Of a stretch of DNA of 64,000 nucleotides, positions 53,737-62,571 are shown one piece after another (the stretch's first letter is position 1; each line of letters begins with the position of its first letter). The position numbers and the translations under genes were made by a program. This DNA comes from Sphingobium sp. B2D3C (GTDB lineage: Bacteria > Pseudomonadota > Alphaproteobacteria > Sphingomonadales > Sphingomonadaceae): positions 1,364,001-1,428,000 of the forward strand of contig NZ_JAOQOK010000001.1 of NCBI RefSeq assembly GCF_025961835.1, given 5' to 3'. The notes under the pieces are model-generated. The model saw only the letters and a list, made by a program, of their open reading frames with translations, was not told the origin of the DNA and did no database searches.

Positions 53737-54708
53737 ATGCGGATCAAGCCACTCAGCGTCGACCCGGACAAGGACCGACGCACCGTGCCGATCAAGATAC
53801 CAGACCACCTCCCCGCCCGCCGTACCCTGGAAGCGGAAGGCGTCCTCGTGATGGACGAAGGCACCGCCACGCGGCAGGACATCCGGCCACTACGGATCGG
53901 CCTGCTGAACCTAATGCCGGACAAGATCAGCACCGAGACGCAAATTGCCCGGCTGCTCGGCGCCACGCCGCTCCAGATCGAGCTGACGCTGGTGCGGATT
54001 ACGGATCATGCCACCCGCAATACCTCCGCCGATCATATGGCTGCCTTTTATCGCCCGTGGAGCGCGGTACGCCATGAGCGGTTCGATGGCTTCATCATCA
54101 CCGGGGCGCCAGTGGAGCGGCTCGATTATGAGGATGTACGCTACTGGCCGGAGCTGACCCACATCTTCGACTGGACGCAGACGCATGTCCACCGCAGCTT
54201 GACAATCTGCTGGGCGGCGCAGGCGGCGCTTTATCACTTCCATCGCCTACGCAAGCGCACCTTGGAGCAGAAGGCGTTCGGGATCTTCCCGCATCGCAAT
54301 CGCCTGCCGACCTCGCCATATCTGCGGGGCATGTCCGACGTGTTCGACGTGCCGGTGTCGCGCTGGACCGAGGTGCCGCGGATGGAGCTGGAGACGGCGC
54401 CGCATCTGCAGGTCCTGGCCGATGCGCCCGGAACAGGCGCGGGTCTGGTTTATGACGAGCCCCGGCACATGCTCCACATGTTCAACCATCTGGAATATGA
54501 TACGGAGACGCTCGCGCGGGAATATGCCCGCGATGGCGGGGCCTGTTTGCCTGTCGACTATTTCCCGCAGAATGACCCAACGCGTCCGCCGCTGAACAGC
54601 TGGCGGAGCCACGCCCATCTGCTGTTCGCCAACTGGATCAACGAGGCCTATCAAACCACCGCGTTCGACCTCGCGCATGTCGGGCGGGAGCCACTGCCAG
54701 TGTCGTGA
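53737..54708 (+). CDS. metA: Homoserine O-acyltransferase MetA
   Basis: About 323 residues of the MetA (GATase1-like) family. Seen: LRIGLLNLMPDKISTETQIARLLG, GAPVERLDYEDVRYWPEL, the catalytic Cys in SLTICWAAQAALYHF, HRLRKRTLEQKAFGIF and MFNHLEYD. It acylates homoserine as the first committed step of methionine synthesis; whether succinyl- or acetyl-CoA is used cannot be settled from sequence by eye. The ATG follows a SAM-type riboswitch, so end-product control is expected. Convergent with merC, 6 bp apart. Confidence 0.95.
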   Translation: MRIKPLSVDPDKDRRTVPIKIPDHLPARRTLEAEGVLVMDEGTATRQDIRPLRIGLLNLMPDKISTETQIARLLGATPLQIELTLVRITDHATRNTSADHMAAFYRPWSAVRHERFDGFIITGAPVERLDYEDVRYWPELTHIFDWTQTHVHRSLTICWAAQAALYHFHRLRKRTLEQKAFGIFPHRNRLPTSPYLRGMSDVFDVPVSRWTEVPRMELETAPHLQVLADAPGTGAGLVYDEPRHMLHMFNHLEYDTETLAREYARDGGACLPVDYFPQNDPTRPPLNSWRSHAHLLFANWINEAYQTTAFDLAHVGREPLPVS

Positions 54709-54714
54709 AGGACA

Positions 54715-55131
54715 TCACCGGTTCCGCGCGCGCAGCCTCCAGTTGGCGATGTGTGCGCCCGCGAGCAGCAAACTGCCGGAGACCGTGATCGCCGTTTCCA
54801 GAATCTCCCGGCTGGCGAACAGGATGCCGACCGCCATCAGCGCCAGGCCGACCGTGCCGATCGCCAAGGGCACGGACGCACGATGCCTGCGCCAACCACT
54901 CACCAGCGCCAAGGCGCTGGTCGGCACCGCGAGCGCGAGGACGATCGCGTGGAAGCTCTCGCCCGGATCGATCTGATCGGCGAAGGCCGGGAGGGCTGCC
55001 AGCAGCAGCGGCAGTCCCAGACAGTGGATCATGCAGGCGACGGAGGCGCAGACGGCAAAGCCATCCAGCCAGTCGTTTCTGCTCCGGGTTTGCGTGAGGG
55101 GAGATGCGGCGGCTGCGTGATTCAATTCCAT
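54715..55131 (-). CDS. MerC domain-containing protein
   Basis: About 138 residues with four membrane segments. CMIHCLGLPLLLAALP carries the Cys pair of MerC mercury transporters; the second Cys pair of true MerC is absent. Mercury import proteins normally sit with merA/merR; here it stands alone, so a role with another metal such as zinc is possible. The ATG at 55131 lies about where transcription should start, giving a leaderless mRNA. Promoter and a strong dyad are described separately. Confidence 0.85.
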   Translation of the reverse strand: MELNHAAAASPLTQTRSRNDWLDGFAVCASVACMIHCLGLPLLLAALPAFADQIDPGESFHAIVLALAVPTSALALVSGWRRHRASVPLAIGTVGLALMAVGILFASREILETAITVSGSLLLAGAHIANWRLRARNR

Positions 55132-55137
55132 GCCACC

Positions 55138-55166
55138 ATTATGATATGGTATATCATGTCTTTCAA
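55138..55166 (-). promoter_or_regulatory. merC promoter with operator between -35 and -10
   Basis: Minus strand: -35 TTGAAA (55166-55161), 17 bp, -10 CATAAT (55143-55138). Across the spacer and -10 lies ATGATATGGTATATCAT (55141-55157), a perfect 7-3-7 dyad. This is a classical repressor position. Candidate owners are Zur/Fur-like or ArsR/SmtB-type metal regulators; none is encoded nearby. Confidence 0.65.
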
Positions 55167-55315
55167 GGCATGGAGGCATTTAATTGGTCGGAACGCTACC
55201 TCTGAAGCAGCCCGCTATTCAAACGCTACGCGCCGCCAATCAGGGAGCAAACGCCTGAACAACGCGGGGCCGCCTACCCTCTCAGTTCCACCAGCAGTGA
55301 GACTGCGCAAGCGCG

Positions 55316-55344
55316 CCCGCGACGCAGAATTTCCGCGTCGCGGG
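55316..55344. terminator. Hairpin after the CocE/NonD gene
   Basis: CCCGCGACGC (55316-55325) and GCGTCGCGGG (55335-55344) make a perfect 10-bp stem with a 9-nt loop, starting 9 bp beyond the hydrolase stop. No T-run follows on either strand, so it may terminate poorly or only protect the mRNA end. The rest of the 222-bp spacer to merC holds nothing else I recognise besides the merC promoter. Confidence 0.5.
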
Positions 55345-55353
55345 CGTTCGCAC

Positions 55354-57030
55354 TCAAGCCTTGGGGATGACCGGCACCAGCAGGTGGCTGTCATACTGAC
55401 CACCGGTGCGGATGATATGCGTGCCGGCGTTGCGCAGTTCTTCGTGGCGCGCGAAGGGCAGCATCGGCAGGCCCTCGCGATAGATATCCATGCCCTTCAC
55501 GACGACGCGCAATTGCTCGCCCGCCCGGAACAGCGTGGAGGACGGCCAGATCTCGATATCGACCGGCACCGGAACGCCCGGCTCCAGCGGCTCCTCAACG
55601 AGATGGCTGTGGACCGGTTGGAACGGCGTCGAGCGTGCTTCATCCAGGGCGCGATGGCTGGCGCGCAGCCAACCCAATGCTACCGGACCATTTTCGAAAA
55701 AGGCGTAGAAGGTCATGCCCACCGCATTGCCATCGGCATCGAGCTTCTGCAGCGCGACGAACAGATCCATGTCGTCCGCGCCCTGCGCTTCCACCCACAG
55801 GCGCAACTTCATATAGCCGGTCAGCTCGGTATCCGTGTCGAAGCGGATATCGAAGCGGGCCTCGCCGGCTTCGTCGAGCGGATCATAGGAGGCGCTGGCT
55901 GCATTGCCCACGGGCTCGCCCTGCATCGTGCCGGTCGCGGCATCGAGATAGAGCGGCGTGTAGACCGTGCGTGCCAGCGGCCATTCCTGCTCGCCGCGCA
56001 TGGTCCATGTCTGCGCGCTTTCGCGGACTTCGAGCAGCACCTTGGGCCAGTCGGCAAGGCCGCTCTCGACGCCTTTGAGATAGCGATCGAAGAAGATGCG
56101 GGCCAGTTCCTTGCTCTCGGGCATGTAGTAGTGCGCCCATTTCTTGCGGCCATGGCCGATCAGCCATTTGTCCGGCGAAGAGAATTGCCGGAAGGCCTCG
56201 AAGGTGCCACGGGTATGCAGCGCCTGATCGGCCCAACTGCCCACCACCAGCGCCGGAATGTCGATGGCCGACAGGTCGACTTCCTTGCTGGCCCAATAGG
56301 CATCGTACAAGGGGTGCGCTTGCACATTGGCGTTGGTATCCTCGTAGCGCTGATGGCCAAAGCGCAGATTGCTGCTGCCGCGCGGCAGGAAGCCCGTCTC
56401 GCGAATGCCGCCATGATAGGCAAACTCGCGATACCAGTCCGAGAAGCCTTCCCACGGATTGATGGCGGCCAGATGCGGCGGCTTGAGCTGACCGACGAGA
56501 TACTGGATCGCCGCGAGATAGGAGACGCCGGTCATGCCGACCTTGCCATTGCTCCAATCCTGCACGCCGAGCCATTCGATGAGGTCGTAGCAATCTTCCC
56601 CCTCGCCAAGGCCGTTGTGGCGCACCTCGCCTTCGGACTGCCACATGCCGCGCGAGTCCGCATTGCAGACGGCATAGCCGTGCGCGCACCAAAAGGCCGG
56701 ATCGGGCGCCTCAAAGGCGGTGAAGCGGGACATCCAGCCCGCCTCCACGCCCGAATGAGGCGGGAAGAGCTTATCGGACAGGCCATGCTTGCCATAAGGG
56801 CTCCACCCCAGCAGCACGGGCAGCGGGCCGTCGGCGGCATCGGCGGGACGATAGAGATCGACATAGATGTGAACGCCGTCGCGCAGCGTCACCTGGATAT
56901 TGCGATCGATGAGGAGGCCGTCCTCTTCCCACTGCTCATGGGCGATGGGCGGCAGAGGCGGCTTGCCCGGTGCTGTCGTGGGATCAATGCTATCCTGCAT
57001 GATCAGCGTGAAGCCGGCCGTATCGCTCAT
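55354..57030 (-). CDS. CocE/NonD family hydrolase
   Basis: A 558-residue alpha/beta hydrolase of the CocE/NonD (X-Pro dipeptidyl-peptidase S15) type. VDLYRPADAADGPLPVLLGWSPYGK, YAVCNADSRGMWQSEGE, catalytic Ser in VGMTGVSYLAAIQYL, and WYREFAYHGG are diagnostic; the C-terminal half is the jelly-roll domain with PVHSHLVEEPLEPGVPVPVDIEIWPSSTLFRAGEQLRV. These enzymes hydrolyse esters or amides such as cocaine or peptide-like substrates. A TonB receptor lies upstream on the same strand, so the pair probably handles one imported substrate, but a terminator separates them. No signal peptide. Confidence 0.93.
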   Translation of the reverse strand: MSDTAGFTLIMQDSIDPTTAPGKPPLPPIAHEQWEEDGLLIDRNIQVTLRDGVHIYVDLYRPADAADGPLPVLLGWSPYGKHGLSDKLFPPHSGVEAGWMSRFTAFEAPDPAFWCAHGYAVCNADSRGMWQSEGEVRHNGLGEGEDCYDLIEWLGVQDWSNGKVGMTGVSYLAAIQYLVGQLKPPHLAAINPWEGFSDWYREFAYHGGIRETGFLPRGSSNLRFGHQRYEDTNANVQAHPLYDAYWASKEVDLSAIDIPALVVGSWADQALHTRGTFEAFRQFSSPDKWLIGHGRKKWAHYYMPESKELARIFFDRYLKGVESGLADWPKVLLEVRESAQTWTMRGEQEWPLARTVYTPLYLDAATGTMQGEPVGNAASASYDPLDEAGEARFDIRFDTDTELTGYMKLRLWVEAQGADDMDLFVALQKLDADGNAVGMTFYAFFENGPVALGWLRASHRALDEARSTPFQPVHSHLVEEPLEPGVPVPVDIEIWPSSTLFRAGEQLRVVVKGMDIYREGLPMLPFARHEELRNAGTHIIRTGGQYDSHLLVPVIPKA

Positions 57031-57050
57031 CGACTATCCTCTCGTCTGGA

Positions 57051-57087
57051 AATTAAAAATGCCCGGCGATCGGTTGGACCGCCGGGC
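57051..57087 (-). terminator. Rho-independent terminator between TonB receptor and CocE genes
   Basis: On the minus strand GCCCGGCG and CGCCGGGC (57087-57080 and 57068-57061) form a perfect 8-bp stem with an 11-nt loop, followed by ATTTTTAATT (57060-57051). It should end most transcripts of the TonB receptor, lowering hydrolase expression relative to the receptor, or the hydrolase start may depend on readthrough. Confidence 0.88.
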
Positions 57088-57101
57088 ACATCATTAATGG
57101 A

Positions 57102-60044
57102 TCAGAACTTGAACCGGGCACCGATGCGGTAGGAACGGCCAACCACGTCATACAGCACGTTGTTGGTCGGACCGAAGCTGGACGGTGCGTCCACCGGCGG
57201 ATCCTTGTCGAACAGATTGTTGATCGCGCCGAAGATCTCCATCTTCTGGTCGCCACGGTTCCAGACCGCGACGCTGCCGTTCAGGTTCACATAGGTCCAG
57301 GGCGCGATGTAGTTGTCGTTGATGCTGTCCGTACGGTTCGGGTCGTAGCCGTACTGGCCCGGCCCCACGAGCGCATTGTTATAGGTACCGCCGGAGATGT
57401 GCCGCACCTGAACCTGCAGGGTCGCAGGATCAGCGTTGAACGTCACATAGCCATTGATGATGTAACGCGGCATGCCCGAGGGCTGCGACACGGGCGAGCC
57501 ATTCATGCCCGCACGGTCGATGACGCCACTTGCCGAGTCGGTGATCAGATCGTCGATGATCGTGGCCATGCCGCGCAACGAAACGCTACCGCCCAACACG
57601 TTGATCGGCAACGTGTAGGCCGCCTCAATATCCCAGCCCCGCGTGATGAGGCTACCCAGATTGATGTTGCGGTTGGTGATCGACTGGATCGTACCCAGCG
57701 TCTGACCGGACTGCAGCGGAGCGCGTGTGATGAGGTCGCACAGCGTGTCGATCTTGCTCACTTCGCAGCCCGTGACGATCACCTGCGCCCCAAGTTGAGA
57801 AACGGCGTTCTTGAGTTTGATGTCGAAGTAGTCAACCGAGAACCGAAGGCGCCCAGCACTGCCGAGGTCGGGCTGGAGCACCACGCCAAAGGTCAGGGTA
57901 TCCGCTTCTTCAGGGACGAGATTGGGATTGCCGCCCAGCAGTACCGAGGCGAGCACCTGGCCACCGGCTGCCGGGTTGACGCTCTGGAAGCTAGTCTGCG
58001 TCGGGCCGAACAGCTCGAACAGATTGGGCGCACGAATGTCGCGCGACCGCGTACCGCGCAAGCGCAGCCAGTCGAGCGGCGCGGCTTCCAGGCCGGCCTT
58101 CCAGGTAATCACATCGCCGCTGGTGGAATAATCGGTGTAGCGAACGGCACCGTTAAAGAACACACCTGGCGCGAGCGGCACATCGAGCTCGCCGAATGCT
58201 TCGAAAATGTCGACCTTACCATCGATCGGCGCACCCGGACCGGTGTAGAACTGGAGCGCGCGGGAAATCGCGTCGGCACGGCCGCGTGCGATGTCCTGGC
58301 GCAATTCCACGCCAGTCGCCGCCTTGATCGGGCCAGCCCAACCTTGGAAGAGCGTACCGTTCATCGAGGCTGCCACAACGTTCTGGGTCAGGCGGGTGTC
58401 CTGTTCAACCGTGCCGTGCGTCCAAGCCTTGGCCGCAGCCGAGACATTACCCTCGCCGAACGGGTTCAGAGGCACACAGCCTGCAGCAGCGGCAACGCCC
58501 TGTAGGGTGCCGCGGCAGACAATGTTGCCATTCGCAACGCCGGTGGTGAATTCACCTTGATCGACGGCATCGATCGCCAGCTGAATGCGCGGCGTGATCG
58601 AGGTGTTGTAACCACGCTGCCAGTAATCGGTGCGACCGAACTGGTAATAAGCATCGAATTTCCAGTCGCCCCACATTTCAGCATTGATACCCACGACCGC
58701 GCGGTAGGTGTCACGCTTCACCGTCGAACGCTGCGGTCCAAGATCCTCCCACACGCGCCCGAAGGGAATGGATGCGAGGCCGAACGTTGCCATGGTATTC
58801 GCGACGGAATCAGGGAGATAGGCATTGTCCTGACGGATCGTCAGATTGCCGAGGTCACGGCGCTGAGCGCCGATGGTGGAACCGTTCACCCGGCTGTACG
58901 AGCCTTCGGTGAACAGCTCGATGCCGTCTGCGACCTCGAACTTTGCATGAGCAAAGGCGTTCAGACGCTCGACAGGCGCGGCGATGGGGAAGTTATCGTA
59001 AAAAGGCTGACGCCCGTCGCCGCCGCCGCTCTGAAAGAGGCCGGAGCCGTAGTAGGTTCCAAAGTCGTGACGACCCGTCGTGCCATTGGACCGGAACTCC
59101 AGACCCGGAAGTCCCGAGGCAATCAGCGCAGCGTTTGCCGGCGTGTTGGGAACCAGCGGGATCAAACCATTATAGGATGAAGAACCGGTGGTCGTGTTCG
59201 GCAGGATCAATGTTGCCGGCAGACCCGGCGCCACCCGGCCTAGCGAGGGATTGGTCGCGACACGATAGGGATTGGCAACCGTGTTGTAGCCCAGCGCGCA
59301 CCAGTCGCGGGTGTAGCAATCGCCCGTGCCCTTATTATCGGAATATTCGACGCCCGCGACGATGTGACCACGGCCACCGGCAAAGCCCATGCCGCCGGCG
59401 AGCGCGAACTGATATTCCTTGCCATCGCCTGCATCGTTGATGCCGTACTGCGCCGAGCCCTTGAGGCCGGTCAGGTTGGTGTCGAGAATGACGTTGACGA
59501 CGCCCGCGACGGCATCCGAGCCGTAAGCGGCCGAGGCACCGCCGGTCACCACGTCGACGCGCTCAACCAGCGAGGTCGGGATGATGTTGAGGTCAACCGC
59601 GCCGGCATTGGCGAAGGAACTGCCCTGCACGGTCGAAGCCACCACGCGGCGGCCATTGATGAGCACGAGCGTGCGGTTGGCGCCGAGGCCGCGCAAGTCG
59701 GCGGTGGAGGCGCCGATGTTGTTGGCGAAGATCGCGTTGGTACTCGGCGTCGCCTGCGGACGGAAGGACGGCAGCTCGTTCAGCACCTGCGCGACGTTGA
59801 CGGCGGCTTGGCGCGCGATCTGCTCACCGCCGACGACGGAGACGGGCGTGGGCTGATCGAAGCCGGTGCGCGCGATGCGGGAGCCGGTGACGATGATCGC
59901 CTCACCAGCCTCATCATCCTGCGGCTGCGCGGCGTCCTGAGCGAAAGCGGGCGTGGCGACAAAAGCCATGCCGAGCGCGAGAGCGCTCAGGCTGGCACCG
60001 GCACCGGCCCTCAAAACGCGCGAACGGGTAATGAATAGGGACAT
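57102..60044 (-). CDS. TonB-dependent receptor
   Basis: About 980 residues: signal peptide ending near ATPAFA, TonB-box-like EAIIVTGSRI, plug domain (LNELPSFRPQATPS, LRGLGANRTLVLINGRR, YGSDAVAGVVNVIL) and a ~22-strand barrel ending YRIGARFKF. It uses TonB energy to import a large or scarce ligand. The CocE/NonD hydrolase follows on the same strand, so an ester- or peptide-like ligand may be taken up. AGGAGATTGTCC precedes the ATG at 60044. The upstream region has a TGTGAC/GTCACA dyad. Confidence 0.95.
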   Translation of the reverse strand: MSLFITRSRVLRAGAGASLSALALGMAFVATPAFAQDAAQPQDDEAGEAIIVTGSRIARTGFDQPTPVSVVGGEQIARQAAVNVAQVLNELPSFRPQATPSTNAIFANNIGASTADLRGLGANRTLVLINGRRVVASTVQGSSFANAGAVDLNIIPTSLVERVDVVTGGASAAYGSDAVAGVVNVILDTNLTGLKGSAQYGINDAGDGKEYQFALAGGMGFAGGRGHIVAGVEYSDNKGTGDCYTRDWCALGYNTVANPYRVATNPSLGRVAPGLPATLILPNTTTGSSSYNGLIPLVPNTPANAALIASGLPGLEFRSNGTTGRHDFGTYYGSGLFQSGGGDGRQPFYDNFPIAAPVERLNAFAHAKFEVADGIELFTEGSYSRVNGSTIGAQRRDLGNLTIRQDNAYLPDSVANTMATFGLASIPFGRVWEDLGPQRSTVKRDTYRAVVGINAEMWGDWKFDAYYQFGRTDYWQRGYNTSITPRIQLAIDAVDQGEFTTGVANGNIVCRGTLQGVAAAAGCVPLNPFGEGNVSAAAKAWTHGTVEQDTRLTQNVVAASMNGTLFQGWAGPIKAATGVELRQDIARGRADAISRALQFYTGPGAPIDGKVDIFEAFGELDVPLAPGVFFNGAVRYTDYSTSGDVITWKAGLEAAPLDWLRLRGTRSRDIRAPNLFELFGPTQTSFQSVNPAAGGQVLASVLLGGNPNLVPEEADTLTFGVVLQPDLGSAGRLRFSVDYFDIKLKNAVSQLGAQVIVTGCEVSKIDTLCDLITRAPLQSGQTLGTIQSITNRNINLGSLITRGWDIEAAYTLPINVLGGSVSLRGMATIIDDLITDSASGVIDRAGMNGSPVSQPSGMPRYIINGYVTFNADPATLQVQVRHISGGTYNNALVGPGQYGYDPNRTDSINDNYIAPWTYVNLNGSVAVWNRGDQKMEIFGAINNLFDKDPPVDAPSSFGPTNNVLYDVVGRSYRIGARFKF

Positions 60045-60216
60045 GGACAATCTCCTCTCCTGATCAGGCACTAGGCACAAGCATTGCCGAACGACGCGCG
60101 CGCAAAGACAATGCCCGCCCCCGTTCGACATGCTGGAAAAACAACGATGACGGACTATCAAGGGAGAATTGATCCCTCAACACCTTTAGCGCGAGTTAAC
60201 TGCCTCATTGGCGAGG

Positions 60217-60234
60217 TGTGACATATCCGTCACA
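60217..60234. promoter_or_regulatory. 18-bp perfect dyad upstream of the TonB receptor
   Basis: TGTGACATATCCGTCACA has perfect 6-bp arms TGTGAC/GTCACA and an AT-rich 6-bp centre, 172 bp before the receptor start and 70 bp after egtD. It resembles a Crp/GntR-type site. Its TGTGA and TCACA halves are 8 bp apart rather than the usual 6 of Crp, so the owner is uncertain. Confidence 0.45.
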
Positions 60235-60270
60235 AAACCGGCGCTTTGCGTTGAAAAAGTCCACTCGGAT

Positions 60271-60296
60271 GGGGGTTTCTGAGCACCAAAACCCCC
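60271..60296 (-). terminator. Probable egtD terminator hairpin
   Basis: GGGGGTTT (60271-60278) and AAACCCCC (60289-60296) form a perfect 8-bp stem with a 10-nt loop just past the egtD stop. No T-run follows on the minus strand, so efficiency is uncertain. Confidence 0.45.
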
Positions 60297-60303
60297 AGAG
60301 AGG

Positions 60304-61293
60304 TCAGGGAGCGAGGGGAATAGTCTCAGCCTCGGCGAGGATCAGGAGAAAGTCCTCCCGGACGTCGGTCCAAACCTGTTGGGGGGTCCAGCCACCGGCT
60401 GAAAGCAGGGCGCGGGCAGATTGTTCGGTATATTTGTGGCTGTTCTCTGTATGGATGGTTTCACCATCGCGCATGAAGAACAGGCGGTCCTCAATCTGAA
60501 ACGCGACGTCCCGCTGCGCCTCCAGATGCATTTCGATCCGGCTCGCGGAGGGGTTCCAACGGGCGACATGGTGGAAATCGTCGACCGGAATGTCGGCGCC
60601 CAACTCCCGGTTGATCCGGTGCAGAAGGTTGAGGTTGAATTGAGCGGTCACGCCTTGCGCGTCGTCATAAGCCGCGATCAGGCGATCTATTGGCTTCACC
60701 CGGTCGATGCCGATGAGCAGCCACGAGCCATGGCCGAGCGTGTCGCGCATCGAGCGCAAGAGGTCTGTCGCGGCGAAGGGCGCGAGATTGCCGATGGTGG
60801 AGCCCGGAAAGAAGCCGAGCATCGCTCTGCCCCGCAGCGCGGAGGGCAGCGCCACGGTCTTGGTGAAGTCGGCTTCGACCGGATAGATTGGCAGGTCCGG
60901 CAGCAATTGCGCGAGATCGGCGTTGGACTGGAGGAGAAATTCCCCCGAAATATCGATCGGCACATAAGCGGAAGGGCTGACCTGCCGCAGCAGATGGGGG
61001 GTCTTGAGCGAACTCCCGGAGCCGAACTCCACAACGACCCGCCCCTCACCGATCACGTCTGCGACATCGCCGCAATGGGCCTTGAGCAAGCCGACTTCCG
61101 TGCGGGTCGGGTAATATTCGGGCAGCCGCGTGATATCCTCGAACAGTTCCGAGCCGACAAGATCGTAAAACCAGCGCGCCGGGATGGCCTTTTGCCGTTG
61201 CGAAAGCCCCGACAGGACGTCCTCGCAAAATGCACTGGTGCCTTCATCCGGTGCGCAGCGGTCCAGCAGATCGAGTTTGGGCATCGTCGCCAT
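60304..61293 (-). CDS. egtD: L-histidine N(alpha)-methyltransferase EgtD
   Basis: About 329 residues. The EgtD block LPEYYPTRTE with the substrate Tyr, the SAM motif VEFGSGSSLKTPHLL, FFPGSTIGN, and IGIDRVKPIDRLIAAYDD are all present. It trimethylates histidine to hercynine, first step of ergothioneine synthesis. It follows egtB by 2 bp; the pair alone (no egtA or egtC nearby) suggests the two-enzyme route that uses cysteine directly, as in other proteobacterial egtBD operons, but other genes could lie elsewhere. ATG at 61293. Confidence 0.95.
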   Translation of the reverse strand: MATMPKLDLLDRCAPDEGTSAFCEDVLSGLSQRQKAIPARWFYDLVGSELFEDITRLPEYYPTRTEVGLLKAHCGDVADVIGEGRVVVEFGSGSSLKTPHLLRQVSPSAYVPIDISGEFLLQSNADLAQLLPDLPIYPVEADFTKTVALPSALRGRAMLGFFPGSTIGNLAPFAATDLLRSMRDTLGHGSWLLIGIDRVKPIDRLIAAYDDAQGVTAQFNLNLLHRINRELGADIPVDDFHHVARWNPSASRIEMHLEAQRDVAFQIEDRLFFMRDGETIHTENSHKYTEQSARALLSAGGWTPQQVWTDVREDFLLILAEAETIPLAP

Positions 61294-61295
61294 GG

Positions 61296-62570
61296 TCAGC
61301 AGTCCTTTGCGAGCCGCAGTCCGGTGAACTGCCAGCGATGATGGGGGTGAAAGAAATTCCGGTACGAGGCGCGCATATGGCCGCGCGGCGTGGCGCAACT
61401 CCCGCCCTTCAGCACGAACTGGCTGCTCATGAACTTGCCATTATATTCGCCGACCGCGCCCTCGGCGGTGCGAAAGCCGGGATAGGGCCGATAGGCCGAA
61501 CCGGTCCATTCCCAGACATTGCCGAACAGCGAGAGAAGGCCGGGCGCATCTTCCGGGCATCGCGGCGCGACCGGTCCCGGCCCGTCAAGCTGGATGCCGC
61601 CGTGAGGATCGGCACCCTGTGCCGCCACTTCCAGTTCCTGCTCGGTGGGCAAGCGCGCGCCGGACCAGCTCGCAAAGGCATCGGCCTCGTAGAAGCTGAT
61701 ATGCGTGACCGGATCGGCATCATCCAAGGCCTGCCAGCCCGAAAGACTGAACTGCTCCCAGACGCCACCCGATTCCCGCCAGTAGAGTGGACGGCCGATC
61801 CCCTCGCGATTGCACCAATCCCAGCCGTCTGACAGCCACAGGGATGCCGTGCGATAGCCGCCATCCTTGATGAACGCCCGCCACTCGCCATTGCTGACCG
61901 GCCGGTTGGCGAGCACATGGGGGGCAAGATAATGGGGGTGACGCGGCTGCTCATTGTCGAAGGCGAAGGTGCCAGCGCCATCTGCATGACCGACCTCGAC
62001 AAGGCCGCTCGGCCGCTCGATCCAGCGCACGGCCGGGGTCTCGCTATGTCCTCGCGGTTGTGCAGGCCACAGGGCGACATCGAGCGGGTTGCAGGAAAAC
62101 AGATGCTTGAGATCGGTCAGCATCAGTTCCTGATGCTGTTGCTCATGATGGAGGCCGAGGGTGAGCAAGTCCGGGCACGCCTCCGCAAGCCGAGGCATCG
62201 CATTCAGGACCGCCTCATCGACCCGCCCCCGATAGTCGCGGACCTCCGCGAGTGTCGGGCGGGTGAGCAGGCCACGGTGTGGACGCGGGTGTCGCGGCCC
62301 CTCCGCTTCATAATAGCTGTTGAAGAGATAGGCCCAGCGATCGTCATGCGCGACATAGCCCGGCACATGGTCGCGCAGCAGGAAGGTTTCGAAAAACCAG
62401 GTCGTATGAGCGAGGTGCCACTTGGCGGGCGACGCATCGGGCATCGACTGCACCGTCGCGTCGGCGTCGCTCAGCGGCGCCGCCAGATCGACAGAAAGCG
62501 AGCGGACAGATTGGAAGCGGTCAGCCAGGTCTGCAGAACATGCCTCGGCGACCTGCGCGCGGCTCGCCAT
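61296..62570 (-). CDS. egtB: Ergothioneine biosynthesis sulfoxide synthase EgtB
   Basis: A 424-residue protein: N-terminal DinB-like domain with the iron His ligands (KWHLAHTTWFFETFLL, and LGLHHEQQHQELMLTDLKH) and a C-terminal FGE-sulfatase domain (YRTASLWLSDGWDW, ARLPTEQELEVAA, VWEWTGSAYRPYPGF, MRASYRNFFHPHHRWQFTGLRL). It is an iron enzyme joining hercynine to a thiol as sulfoxide. It heads the egtBD pair and ends 2 bp before egtD. A DUF2171 gene ends 1 bp upstream of its stop region on the same strand. Confidence 0.95.
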   Translation of the reverse strand: MASRAQVAEACSADLADRFQSVRSLSVDLAAPLSDADATVQSMPDASPAKWHLAHTTWFFETFLLRDHVPGYVAHDDRWAYLFNSYYEAEGPRHPRPHRGLLTRPTLAEVRDYRGRVDEAVLNAMPRLAEACPDLLTLGLHHEQQHQELMLTDLKHLFSCNPLDVALWPAQPRGHSETPAVRWIERPSGLVEVGHADGAGTFAFDNEQPRHPHYLAPHVLANRPVSNGEWRAFIKDGGYRTASLWLSDGWDWCNREGIGRPLYWRESGGVWEQFSLSGWQALDDADPVTHISFYEADAFASWSGARLPTEQELEVAAQGADPHGGIQLDGPGPVAPRCPEDAPGLLSLFGNVWEWTGSAYRPYPGFRTAEGAVGEYNGKFMSSQFVLKGGSCATPRGHMRASYRNFFHPHHRWQFTGLRLAKDC

Positions 62571-62571
62571 C

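Noticed and set aside
53718..54077. A short frame starting at ATG 53718 inside the riboswitch
   Set aside because: Out of frame with metA, the ATG abuts AAGGAGG with no spacing, and the product is low-complexity Arg/Pro sequence.
54751..57132. 793-codon plus-strand frame opposite merC and the CocE gene
   Set aside because: Crosses three transcription units and a terminator. The translation is Arg/His/Ala-rich without any domain.
60217..60234. The TGTGAC/GTCACA dyad as a Crp site
   Set aside because: TGTGA and TCACA are 8 bp apart, not the 6 bp of the Crp consensus, so I list it only as a dyad of unknown owner.
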